Shown in pieces: positions 1 through 12,500 of a stretch of DNA of 64,000 nucleotides. A program made the position numbers and the translations under genes. The DNA lies in contig JBAIAC010000027.1 of the NCBI GenBank assembly GCA_037349315.1, forward strand, positions 5,332,001-5,396,000, read 5' to 3'. The number at the start of each line of letters is the position of its first letter. The first letter of the stretch is position 1. This DNA comes from Chelydra serpentina. Its lineage: Eukaryota > Chordata > Testudines > Chelydridae. Below the pieces are notes generated by a model. The model worked only from the letters and a program-made list of their open reading frames with translations. It did no database searches and was not told the DNA's origin.

Positions 1-589
1 CCCCAATCCTTTAACATATATGCAAGTGCTTAAAATCAAAGGGACTTCATGTGCTTAAAGCTAAGAAGCAAATAGTAGGTATTTGCAGGATTGAGGCCTT
101 AATTATTGTTGAATCCAGGTATAAGCAAGTTGCCAGGGATATGTATAAAGCCCTGTAAAATCTTATAAGAGCATTTATAAATGGCATAATGGTACCAAGT
201 ATTACCAGGTTTTAAACTAACCTCTTAAATTATCTGCTACCTTTTTAAAATTAGCAAGAGTTAAATAAGAACAAATTGCATAAGGGTAATTTTAGGTTCA
301 GGAGCGTGTGTGTTATCGCTGCTTTGGAAAATACAAACAAATAGTGGCTACTTGCACAGTGCTTTGTTGAGTAAATGCCTGTCTGAATTCCAGATGTTTA
401 CCATATGGCTTTCCCTAATATGGAGAAAATGGTTGTTACCACTGCCTGTATTTTTCTACAGAACATTGATATGACTGTACTCTTCACATTGTTATTTGCA
501 GTGTTGTTGTCCCAGGATATTAGAGAGACAAGGTGGGTGAGGTAATATCTTTTATTGGACCAACTTCTGATGGTGAAAGAGACAAGCTT
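1..589. other. No gene or named repeat seen
   Basis: The stretch is AT-rich with stop codons in all frames. Nothing was recognised. Confidence 0.6.
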
Positions 590-1230
590 TCAAGATACAC
601 AGAGCTGAACTAGAGCTGGTCAGGAATTTTTCAGTGAAATTTTTTGTCAGAAACTGCCAATTAGTTTAAACCAAAATTTTTGTGGGAACATACCGGTTTT
701 GATGAAAAAGTTTCTTAAGTCTATGATGGAATTTCCTCCCAGAGGAGCGAGAGCCCCACCCCAAAGTAGCCCTGATCCCAGTGGTTACCTGGGGATGTGG
801 GAGACCCAGGTTCAAGAGGGATTTGTCAAGAGGTTCAAGTTCCTCTTCCGCTTGATTCAGAGGGACTTGAACCTGAGTCTTCAATATCCAAGCTGAGTGC
901 CCTAACCAGCTGGCTGTTGCTATTCTGCATTCTCTCTCTCTCAGCCTCTTCTGTTGGAGCTGTTCCACTTTGTATACATCATTCAATATTCTTTGGGAGA
1001 GATTGACTATCTACCCCAATGGCTAGGGCACTTGCGTTGGAGGTCTGAGATACAGGGACTTGTAACTGGGTCTCTGACATCCCAGGTGAGTGTCTTTAAA
1101 CACCAGGCTATAGACTCAGTCTCTCTGTTTAGCCCAATGATTCAGGCAGAGCAGGGACTTGAAACTGGGTCTGCTGCATCCCAGATGAGTGGCCTTAAAC
1201 AGTGGGCTATACTCTGTGCTGGGGTTGTGT
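590..1230. repeat. Interspersed repeat with tandem tRNA-like units of about 97 bp
   Basis: Minus-strand matches or near matches to the RNA polymerase III B box (GGTTCAAGTCC type) lie at 863-873, 1056-1066 and 1155-1165. They are spaced 193 and 99 bp, that is multiples of about 97 bp. Each is preceded on that strand by a CACTCACCTGGGATGT-like segment. A plus-strand tRNA-like piece at 781-816 (gtggttacctgggg ... ccaggttcaag) faces them. The left flank (600-720, agagctggtcaggaatttttcag) resembles, in inverted orientation, the block at 37095-37378. I infer a composite SINE; I cannot name it. Confidence 0.5.
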
Positions 1231-3479
1231 GGGCCAGTTGGTCTGTCTCTCGCAAAAAAATATTTTTTTTTTCAAAAAGTCAACAGGAAAACAATTTGAA
1301 ATTTTGACATTTTTTGCAAGATGGGGAAACCATTCCCTGCCCAGCTATACAGACCTCATCTATTTGCACATGCAAAAAATCCATACTTATAAACACAAAA
1401 TGGATAAACTGAACAAGAATGCCTGGTTTTGTGAACAAATGTGGGCTTCATGTGTTGTACAAAATGGATCTGCAGTCACATTTTGTAGGTGCAGTTTTGG
1501 AGACTGCTTTAAAACAAAACAACAAAACGGGCTCATAAGAAGGTCACCCAAAATATTGTTTAGCTGATGAGGTAAGCAGTGAAGTTTGATGAGATTTCCT
1601 GTGGCATTTTGGACTGCAGACTTACCATTTTGCTCTGATCCTATCATCTTCTATAAGTTAGGCAGGGTCAAACCAAGTAAAGACTTGATTGGGAGAACTC
1701 TAAAGATCAACGAGGTACTGCAGGAACTGGAGTTGGTGATTCAGGAGGTGGTATCTTTCCTCACCACCCAGAATGGTGACTTAAAACACAGGTATAATAC
1801 CTGACATTTGTTATTAAAGATCTTATGGCACTTCTTGTAAGTGATGGGTTGTTATCTCTACTATCCTAGCAAAATTGCAACACCTATCATTATATTTTGT
1901 CTACAAAATTCTCCTTGTATTTTAAACTAGAAAAGGTCTTCTTTGTTTTCTGTTCAAAATCATTCCACAATATTGCTGGCTGGTATTGCTCAATTGTTGT
2001 TTCATCCCAGTGGCAGATTGAGGGTTTTTTTCCGGAGGGGTGGGGAGAGAAAGAGGGTTGAGAAGTATCCTGTGTCCTTTGGGATGATTTGAAATGTTTA
2101 GCTAATCAGAGAACAGTTTGAATAAATGTGTTTTTGAAGACTTTGAAAAGTTGACCTTAAAAACATTTACCTTTTTGGATAAGTGTTTATAGTGCAATGG
2201 CATCTAGCTTGAAGTTCAGTCTAGTCATGGGAAAGAAGAACATAATGTTATTAGCGACTGGCGTTTACTTGAAACATGTCCAAGTAGCATGATACCGTTC
2301 CCTCTGCACATATCACTCTGAGTGCATATAATGAAATCTGAACATGCATTAATTTGTAAAACATATTAAGCCAAAAATATGTATCACGGAGTGATGGTAG
2401 TTATTAACGTTTAAAACTGACCTGATAATGCCTCTCATACAATCAGAGGTCCATGTTTATCTGACAACCAGATGTGTTGACCTATGCCACAAATCAAGGC
2501 AATATGAAGTGAATGTATGACATTGGGGGGGTTTTGGATATAAGACCCAGTAAATGGAGCATACTGTTCACTTAGTGCAGCATTTTAATCTGTTAAAGTT
2601 ATAATTTGGAAGGCCAGCCCTATAAAATGGGACAACCTTTGCTCTCATTTAAGGTCAAAATAGCCATGGGAGTTGAGGGTATGCAGGATTTTGAACAGTT
2701 CGCCTTGAACTAGGCTCTGTGGACACGTATGGAAAATTAAGAATCTGTCAGAATGGAAATTTCTTACAAAGACGGCTGCAACAAATATATGTCGTGTGTG
2801 TGTGTGTGTGTGTGACACTATCCCAACAAGACGATATTTAGGATGTGAGAAATTAGAGGGGAGAGAGGTAAGCACTCTGTAGCCACTCTCTTGGCACAAG
2901 AGAGTGGAGAGACCGCAGAGAAACAGGAAGCTCCTGCAGGACAACAATGAAGCCGAATGAGGGAAGATACCTGCGACACACAGGATTGGAGCGAGCTTCC
3001 GTGGTGTCCCTGACACAAGAACAGGAACCAGACAAATACCATGGGAGGTTTTGTGCGTTAGAAAGAGCCCAGAAAGGAGTTGGGGGAAAAGGTGAGTGGT
3101 GGGTGTGTGTGTGTGGGGGGGGTGCATGCACTCCTCCGTGCTCTCTGGGGCTATCTGTTGTTGGGACCCTGGGGTTTAAAAGAACAAAATGATTTTGTCA
3201 GTGCCTAGCAAAGCAAACGGTGGGAAAATCCCCCGCCCCTGATCTTGTATATCTGTTCATTAGAAATAAAATCTGAACCAATAGTTGTTAGACTGTTATT
3301 TGTGCTTTTTAAAAAAATGTAACTTGTTGTTTAAGTACCTAGTTCTAAGTGAACCTAGTGGTGTTCATTTAACAGGGCTGGGCCCTTAGCCCCTGCATGG
3401 TCAGTATGACACGTTTTTCCTACCTTGACATAACCCTGACCTTGTGGGCCCACATTTAGAGATGAGGGGAGCTCAGTCT
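1231..3479. other. Intergenic, with a TG microsatellite
   Basis: This is AT-rich DNA without a supported gene. A 21-bp GT run lies at 2794-2814 and a shorter TG/G run at about 3104-3121. Open frames near 2645-3192 are created by these repeats and match nothing I recognise. Confidence 0.6.
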
Positions 3480-4020
3480 CCAGGCTGTCACGGGTTGTAT
3501 ACCCCCACACTGGCATTGAAAGGGTTAACTGGAGCTAGAGAATTCAGTTAAGGCACTCGATTGCACCTGGAGGGTGGGCCAGGCCCAATTGAAGATGAAA
3601 CCCAGCTGGGTTGTGAGCATGAAGGGGGCTGCAGGAAGAAGGGAAGAACTCTGCAGTCTCTGATTGATACAGAGTGGAAGAAGGGCTTGGAGAAAGGTAA
3701 ATATACAGTGAGCCCAGGAAAGAACTGTGGGAAAGGGCCTAAAGAACAGGAGAGGTAGGGGAGAAATCCAGGGAGGCAGCAACAGGCCCCTGGCCTGGAC
3801 TCCAGAGAAGAGGGAAGGCCTGGGTTCCCCTACCAGCCACCAAGAAAGGTGATGCAGGAACACTCCAACACAAGAGGGGAAAGGACAGTTGAATTTGGAG
3901 CCACGTCTCAAGGAAGAAAGCCCTGAGAGGCGTTGCTCTGCACAAGAACGGAAGGACAACTCTGCAGAGTGCGGGAAGGGGTGTGAAGAGTCAGTGGAAA
4001 AGTGAACCCAGGTAGGGGCA
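3480..4020 (+). repeat. LTR-like interspersed repeat, copy 1
   Basis: This GA-rich block includes a segment at 3783-3832 (cctggcctggactccagaga, then a purine-rich stretch and cctgggttcccc). It closely parallels 9369-9418. The purine-rich, CT-poor plus strand resembles retroelement LTR or leader DNA in turtles. There is no coding potential and the boundaries are approximate. Confidence 0.4.
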
Positions 4021-7000
4021 AAGCGTTATTTTGTTTGAGTTTAGTTTACTGGACTTTTTGTTTACCCTTGCCTTAGGTAGGCTTAAAGTCTTTATTTTCT
4101 GAGCGTTTATGTGCATATAGGGTTTGATTTTGTCAAAGGCTATCTGGAAAGCCTGCTTTCCCACAATTTGCATGAACTGCCTTTAGAAGCTAACCTACCA
4201 CAACAGCAAAGCAAACCCTTTCCCGGGAGCCGCATCCTGGTCCCTACAAACTATTCCCAGTCCAGAGCTGTCCTCTTGCAAGAACTTTTTTCAAAACATG
4301 CTTTTCTGGGGCTGACCCTTTACATGTGGCAGAACCCAGAAGCTGCAGTCCTAAAGTGACCATTTTGCAACTGGCAACTGCTTGTTGCATTTTTCTGTCT
4401 TCCAGCTGGTAAATTCCCATTGTTACCTCCCCTCCCAGTTTTGCCTTTATTTCTCACTCCTAACTGTAATGATCTCTAAAGAGACCAAAAAAAAGTGGCG
4501 GTGGGGGAAGTTTGCATAATAACTTATCTATAGTATATGGGCCAAATCATGAAGTCCTTACTCTGCTTTTATTCATTTCTTACTCAGGCAAACTCCAGTT
4601 GAAGCTAATCTGGAGTATGTACCTGAGAATTTTGCCCTGTATTAACAGAATAAAAAAGCCTGTACAGGTAATTCCCATATAACTTGTAGGTTTTCATTTC
4701 TGCTTAGCTTGACTAGCAATTTATGTATTGTCTAAAATTTTTGAAATGAATGAGCTGTGTGTGTAACAGGATTAATCCTGTTATTGGGCCTTATATTCTG
4801 CCCCCTTTAAGTGTGAAATCACAAACTCCTCAAGTCCTCTGAGCTTTGAACACTCTCTTAAGTAAGAGAGCTGCAGCTGTACTGATCCTCTAGCTAGGTA
4901 ACCTGTTTGCTGATGTTCCAGATAAATTCCCAAAGTAAATGTTTGGATGTGACCTTAGAACCCAGGTTTCTCATAGCTGAAATGTTATTTAGGTTAATCA
5001 TAATGGCACTTTATGTCAACAAGATTAATTAAAGTGAGCAGATTGACAAACTGCATGTGAAATCAATTACCACATGAATCAAGTGTTTTCAGGACTGCCT
5101 TAGGTTGGATTTACCTGCCCCTAAAAAGACAGTTCTTCCTGATCCACAGGGTGGGGGGGAGGAATGAGGTTTCCGTGCAGTTTAGAAAATGAATTGTATT
5201 TACTATCCCTTGATTTCCTAATGTTCCCAACAATCATTGTTCACAGCAAAAGGAAGTTCAAAGCAAATTGAAATAGGTTCTTTAGAAAAAGCCCAAACAA
5301 TTCACAGCTTTCACAGGACTCTTGAACTGTTCATTTTGAGCTGCCTTACTCATGCGCTATATTGTTTCGTCATCGTCATCACTTTATTGAACAGAAAAAT
5401 TATTTCAGCTTTATAATACCTTGAACATTAAAGGGCTTTTCATGTGTGATAAAGACTCCATCTAGTATTTACTTACGGTATTAATGTGGTGAAGTCCTAA
5501 TACATAAGAGAGTATTCACCAGTTCTACAATTTAGGTTACACCCTTTAACACAAAAGTTGTAATGTTTTCAGAGATGCTTTCATTTAATGGCTAGTTATA
5601 CTGAACTTTTCACAGGTTATATCAATACGAACTCTCTAATAATAGAGACCGTTTGTATGCACAGCAGAACAATAGATAAAAACCAAGAACAGATCAACAG
5701 ACAAATGCAGATAATTCAAAACATACTCATGAAATAAGCTTTGTAAGTTATATTTTTCTATAGTGTCGTAGCACAAAAAATAAAACCAACCTCAACCTCC
5801 AAGTAAACATTAAAAGTAGAATGTTTCAGCAGGTGTGCTTATATTGCTATTCAACCTGAAAACCACTCAGCACTTCTCAAAGCTTAGCCCTTTGAACAAT
5901 TCATGGAAATGTTTTCTTTTTACAGATTTCTGTTGACGTCTATTTTTTGGGTGGAAGGAATATGGGGGACAGGAATATTAACCCATTCTACTAATCTACA
6001 AAGTGTAACCTTCAGATACTTTTATTTACCTTTCATTCACATCTATTTAAGGAAATATTCAGTTTTTCCTCAACATTTTTGTTTGTTCTACAGATAAACA
6101 TACTGTACATGTTGTCCCCTGTATGATCCAATCTTAGCCATTCCTCCCTCAGCTCATGCTTTTCCTTCTAGCTTCACAAGTGCTGTTACATTGTTGGGGG
6201 TGTTTTTGGAGGCTTTCTGCAGAACGATGTCAGTTATACCAGACTTGCTTACGTATCTAGATGATTGTCTAGGCATGACACCAGTAATAAAATATCCACT
6301 AAATGTACAGAATTTACTACTTAAGACAGAATATTTTTAAGGAAATAGTTCCCCTGGGGGGACTATATAGGTGTGGGGGGTTAAGGCTAAAAAATGAATT
6401 ACTTTCAGTCTCAGTTTATATATTCTCTAGTGAGTTTGATTTTTACATTTTTATCTTTGTGGCCAGAAAACCCCACAACTTTCCACTAACCTTGCCCGTC
6501 TGGAGGCAGATACCATATTATTGTAACCAAAGAGGGTTTCTCCAGATGAGTAAGAGTTACATGTATAGTTGGAATGTTAATGTTTGAACTATTGAACTAG
6601 GACATTTTAGAGTGACAGTTGCTCTTCCATTGTTTATTCATGACATTGTGCCTTGAAAACCTGATCCAGGACCTGAAATCGCTGCAGTTGTGGGGGCTCA
6701 GCACCTCTTGGGTTCAAGTCTTAGTATGCAATTCTGATTGTGTTCCTAGAGGACCCGTGAGAGAGATTCGTGACCGTATGAATACTGGGTTATAACAGCT
6801 AAGTAGGAAGTGGTAGTAACTCTATTTGTATAGAGCACCCCACCCTTGCCAAAGTGCTTAGGGCACTGAACAGCAGAATAAACACACACACAATGTAATG
6901 AAAATACCAGACTCAGAAAACAAAGTGGTAACCTTGACTCTGAATTCCCTTGTTTTGTAGCTGGAAGTCAGAACAAAAAGCAATTTTATTTTTCAACAGC

Positions 7001-8139
7001 TTTTCTTATTTAAATTCATTTGTTGAAAGGAAGCATGACCTATATGGGAGGCAGGAAGTTATAGAGGCATAAAGAGACCAGGCGGTCTGTGCGACCAGTC
7101 CCTATGGAAACACTTGTGTTGGCAGGATAGTGCGGTGATCTGATACGGTATTATTGATACCATGCAGTACTTTTTCTGTGCATTGTTACTACTATGCTTG
7201 TGTTGGGACTTTGCATTGTGTAAATGATACAAATTCAGTCTATTCCCAAAATGCTCACAGGATAATATACTTGTCACTTCAGATGCACCATTTGATTCTT
7301 ACAACACAATTTCTTTCTACGCAATATCACACATAGTGTGATAGGAGTTATAGTGTTACTGCATATTGTGTCTTACTGTGCAGAGTCTCATTAATGCTAT
7401 TAATATCAGTAAAAACGATGCAATAACGTTACGTAAAAAGATACGGTCACTGATTTAATACCCATTCCTGTTCTCTCATGCTCTGGGCCAGTTGGGGCTG
7501 GGAACATTATGGTGGGAGCCTACTCATCCCTTGAGGAGAGTGCCTTGTATCACTCAACTGCCCCCCCCCCCCCCGGCTGAGTAAGAGGTGGTGGTATCCA
7601 TTTCCAAAGGGAGTTACACCCAGATCGTTTTGTCTACAAGGAAGGTGGCTGCAATTTCTGGGGCCTCAAGAAAGGGAGCAAAAATGAAATGGTGGGATCT
7701 TTTCGAGGTGTGATAAGTTTGAGGGACAGGGAGCTGCTGAAAGAAAAACAAATGAGAAATGTTCTAGTGCTATTTGGAAACCTTGCTTAGAAGGAAGATT
7801 TAATTCCTTTAGTGTTAAGGACCAGCTCGCTCAGCTGAAAAATATTTAAAACTGAAAATGTAAAGGGTGCTGTTGACATCTCCCAGGGCAGAGCCCCTGA
7901 CCAGGGGCGCTGTGTAGAGGAAAACCCTCCTGCAGTCAACTTGCCCTCCATGCTCAATCCAATTGCAAATCCCCTACTCTCCATCCTCCTTTCTTTGTCT
8001 TTCTGCTTAGCTAACCCCTCCCAACAAAACCCTATCCAAAACATTAAAACAAACAACCAGAAAAGGTGGAACTAACACAACGCTTGTAGACAATTGTGTT
8101 TCTCACTCTACTTGTGTATTATGGCCCTTCCTTCCCTCC
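4021..8139. other. Intergenic, no gene recognised
   Basis: AT-rich sequence with scattered short open frames. A 14-base C run lies at 7561-7574. No protein family, RNA gene or clear repeat boundary was seen. Confidence 0.6.
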
Positions 8140-8530
8140 AGTTGTCTTTCCTCTCTATTTAGATTGGAAGATCTTGAAGACACAAGCTATCTCTACTCAG
8201 TACAGCATCTGGCACAATGGGACCTCATACTGATCTCAGCTGAGGCCTCTGGTTGCTAGGGTGACCAGATGCGAGGACCCGAAAATCGGGACTTATTCCC
8301 TCCCACCAGACTTGTTGAGCAAAAAAAAAAGCCTCTCCCGCCGCCAGACTTGTTGAGAGGATAAAAAAAAAACTTTCCTGCTGGAACGGAAGAAGCCAGG
8401 ATACCGAGACAAATGGCGTCCCAACCATGCATCGGTCGGGACGCGGGACAAAAGAAGAAAAATCGGGACGGTCCCAATTTTATCGGGACGTCTGGTCACC
8501 CCACTGGTTGCTATGATAATACAAATCATT
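8140..8530 (+). repeat. Older SINE/LINE-type repeat split by a hAT insertion
   Basis: The left part (acagcatctggcacaatggg, gaggcctctggttgc) and the right part (tatgataatacaaatcat) read as one older interspersed repeat. The 247-bp element at 8257-8503 interrupts it. The family name is uncertain. Confidence 0.4.
8257..8503. mobile_element. Non-autonomous hAT-like element (TAGGGTGACC ends), 247 bp
   Basis: The ends are tagggtgaccaga and, inverted, tggggtgaccaga. They are flanked by a perfect 8-bp target duplication, ctggttgc, at 8249-8256 and 8504-8511. An 8-bp duplication is characteristic of hAT transposons. Inside are repeated atcgggac motifs and two agacttgttgag copies. There is no transposase, so it is a MITE. 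It shares its ends and the cgggacggtcccaatttt core with the element at 34177-34303. Confidence 0.85.
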
Positions 8531-8934
8531 TTAATAAAATGAAGAGGGGAACCACCAAGAAGTGAAGCAGCCACAATCTAGATTGACTTTTATACAGGTT
8601 CCCCTCTGGGCTTTTGAAGGGATGAGACATGTCCCATCAACCAATCTGACTGTCCCCCCGCAGGCCCATAATACCCCTTTCTTCAGCTGTGAATTCCCAA
8701 CCACACAGACGATTCTCCAGGGAGGGTTGGAAAGTGCTGAGGGTGGGATGAAGCCTTCTCACCACTTCTGTGGGCAACGGATAAAATCCATTCACAGAGT
8801 CTCCCCTCTGGATCTTAGGAGTACAGTTAGGCCCTAAACCTTGTGCAGTCTGATGAGAGAAGCGTCTGAAATCCTGAGAAATTTACATTTTTGTGGCTTT
8901 ATAAATCCACAGCACTTAACAGATTTAACCATGG
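8531..8934. other. No gene seen
   Basis: An open frame at 8562-8837 has no recognisable domain, and the block between two repeats is otherwise featureless. Confidence 0.5.
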
Positions 8935-9560
8935 GAGGTGTGATAGGGCAAGGCCAGAGGGCTATAGGAAAGTGGTAAGGAACCAGTATGTTAGCCCCAG
9001 GCTAAACAAATCCCTGATACCTTATGGCAGTTGCTCCAGGTTCATCAAGACACCTGGGGCCAATTAAGAACTTTCCAGAAGGCAGGGAGGTTGATTGAGA
9101 CATCTGCAGCCAATCAGGGGCTGGCTGAAACTAGTCAAAAGCCTCCCAGTGAGTCAGTGAGGCGCGCATGTCAGGAGCTGTGGAAGGAGGTTGCGTGTGA
9201 GGAGCTGGGAGCAAGAGGCACTAGGAGCTGAGAGTAAGAGGGCGTACTACTGGAAGATCCTGTGGTGAGGATAAAGAAGGTGTTGGGAGGAGTCCATGGA
9301 GAAGTAGCCCAGGGAGTTGTAGCTGTCGTGCAGCTGTTCCAGGAGGCACTCTAAACAGCTGCAATCCACAGGGCCCTGGGCTGGAACCCGGAGTAGAGGG
9401 CGGGCCTGGTTTCCCCACAAACTCCCAACTCCTGATCAGACACAGGAGGAGTTAACCTGGACTGTGGTTTCTACTAGAGGGGAAGATCTCTGAGGCAAGC
9501 AAAATCCGCCAATAAGCGCAGGACCCACTGAGGTAGAGGAGGAACTTTGTCACAGGGGGG
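8935..9560 (+). repeat. LTR-like interspersed repeat, copy 2
   Basis: This GA-rich block has the same signature as 3480-4020: gggccctgggctggaacc at about 9370, then gtagagggcgggcctgg and a C run. It is surrounded by repeated ggagctg and gaggagct motifs. Open frames inside match no protein I recognise. Boundaries are approximate. Confidence 0.4.
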
Positions 9561-12500
9561 AGGAGAGATGAGAAGACGAATGGGTAACCCATTCATCAGT
9601 TTGCAGCTTGGTATGATTAAAGGCCCCAGTACTGCAAGAAACATTGAAATTAGGGGGGCGCCTAGTGGGAGTTGAGGGTGCCCAACACATCTCAGAAGGC
9701 ACAGTGCAGGATCATTCTTTTGGCGAGCCCCGTATTAAACCCTTCTAATTAGGGTTTACCAATGCCCAGTGAAACACATGATGCCGTGAATCTGCATTGT
9801 ATGTTTTATACACACACACACACTAGCCATTTGCAAATTTCAGTGTAGCAGGATCATTTTAACTAATTTTCAGAACTTCAAAGGCACCATGTCCTACTTG
9901 TTGCAGGGCAGTTTGTGAAATAACATCCCAATCTTTTTCCTCCCAAGGTGGCCTGTTCCGATAGCCTGTGGCCCATCTCCTCCCATTCTGCATCAGAATG
10001 AGTAGTAATCCAAAGCTACTCACCGTCAGGTCTTGTAGACAGTAGGGAGCGCTGAGGGAAATTGCTATACAGAAGCAGGTATGTATTGTGACTGCAGGGC
10101 CCTCAAAAGCTTGATACTGGGATCAGGAGTCGTTATTACTTTTGCCCCTTCCTAGGGATGGCTTTGAAAGGTATCTGTCAGCATACAACCAGCACTATGT
10201 ATCTTTAAGTTCATTTTTAAATATTGAGCCTCATTTTCCTCTCGCTTACCCCAGTGTACATGAGGAGCGAAGAAGAGAAAAAGCTAACACCAGTGCAAAA
10301 CCAATTAGGAGACTCAAGCCCATTATATATTTGGTAGCTGCCCCTCGAGAAGATATATTTTTTTACCTTAGCAATTTGTTAAACACGGCTCCACGCCCTC
10401 CTGTACAAGCTGCCACAGGAGGTGGCCCCAGCTTCAGTTCTGGCTGTTGCTGTCTTTCCAAGGTTTCGTGGCCTGTGCAGGGTTTGGTTATGAACTGATC
10501 CCTGCAGTTCACTTCAGCAAGCCAACCTCTACATCTTCATTTGGAGATTTGCGTGTTGTTAACCCGAACCTCCCAAGGAAACACCCCTCATCCCTCACTG
10601 CCCAAACGTAGATGCTACCTTTCGATGAGCTGCCAGCTATTGCCCCTCCAAGCCCCAGGACCCCTACTCTGACACCTTGGCAGCTGGATTTTCAAGGGAT
10701 CAGTCCCCAACAACTTCCATTTAGATACTTTAAAAAGTGACCAGATTTTCAAAATGGTTCAGCACCCTGCAGCTTATACTATTTGCAGTGGGAGGAGCTG
10801 GGTGCTGAGCTGTCTTGAAAGCCTAATGCCAGTTGTGGATAGTGAGAACTTTTGAAAATGTGGCTATCAATGTCTTCAGGGCTGATTCACAGGGCTTCCT
10901 GGGGAAAGGTGCAACTTCTGGGCCATGGTAGAACAAGGATCCCCAACTAAGGGAAAGAGAAGCATCAAATGCAAGGCTCAGTCCAGCTGAGTCTGAGGTA
11001 CAAAGTGAATGCTTCACATTATCCCACTCCCTTTCTTGCCTCAACATTTGTTTGGTTTGAAGTTGTTTTGTTTTGCTTTATTTTTAAATCTCATGTTTAA
11101 ACATATTTTTTGAAGGAAAATGCACTCTAATTACCTGGAAATGCCTTGCAGCATTCAGGATTTATATTGTAATGTTTCAACAGTTTTCTTTTTTCACCAA
11201 ATACTTTAAGGGACAGACCATTCTCAATTCTGTTTCATGCTGTACCTTACTAGTACGTTTTCTGTCTCTACTTTTATTAATATACCCATTAAAATATTTG
11301 AACACACTGTTTTTTCTCCTTCTGGAAATTAGAAGTATTTTGGCTGATTCATAACATATTGGAGGAAGGGATGAGACATAATTTTTATCTAGCCGACAAT
11401 GTTATTCCAAGGTTCAGGCTAATATGTTTCTACATATAGTTTGTTCCTGCCCAGTCTCAACATTATTTTTAGTGCTAACACTGAAAATCTTTCCGTGTTT
11501 GAAGCCCTAGAAAACGATGAACCTTTATAACTTGATGAATGTTTTGCAACAGATGCTGATTCCCTAGGTAAGCAAATCTATAGTTAGTGAGACACAATCT
11601 TTCGTCGTAATTTAAGATTGCTAAAATCAGATTGAGACTTTCCAGACTCAAGAGTGGTCACATTTTTCTTAGCTTAACTGTAAATCATCTTTCACTTAGA
11701 AGATTTAGAGACAGACTGAGGAGCTAAATCTTTTAGTTTGCCTTCCTAACTAGCTGAAGCCACTAGATGAGCCTCATTATGGTGTTTCCTAAAGGATTAG
11801 ACAAAACAGTTTGGTAATGTTCAAAGTAGGACAAATACCATTACAAGTATAACAGCTTTATCCTTCTAGTGATTTAAATGCAAAATGAGGTGTGATTACA
11901 AAACACTGGGAGGTTGTTTGGTTTGAAGTTTAGAATTGACAAAACGCTTTAGCTATGATATGCATCAGAATGATTTCTTTGGGCTTGATGCCTATTGTGA
12001 AAGAAACCAAGTTTATTTCAGAAAACAGGAATCTTCGTATGTTTCCTTTTTTCTCCAAATATTGTATCGGGCAGGATATAGATTAAGCCTTTCTGATCAA
12101 AAATTCTGTTACCAATTTAGAATTCCATATGATCCCATTTTGCAATGCTTCCTTCTGACCATTTTGCTGATCAATGTTAATGTTTTGGACTTTCTGTGAA
12201 TTGAAATACTTGAGTTGTGACTCCAGTCCATGGCCATTAAGTGCTGCTTTCCAGCTTTAGGATTAGATCCTGCCAGCCAGCAGTGCTACTCCTATCCATG
12301 AGACTGCTTGTGTGAGTAAAGTCGACTCACATGGTTACGGGTTTGCAGGAAATGGTCCATATTTTGAAAATTCGTTTTATCCCTGTGTTATGTTGACTGT
12401 CTACTTAAGTGGTTTGACATCTGTAACGTACAAGTGAAGACTGGGACTTCACATTGTGAAAAAACATTTACCAAGTTAAGACTCAACAGCAATAACTAAT

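Noticed and set aside
863..1165. CRISPR-like array
   Set aside because: The regular spacing comes from diverged SINE units in a vertebrate genome; the repeats are not identical and have no spacer logic.
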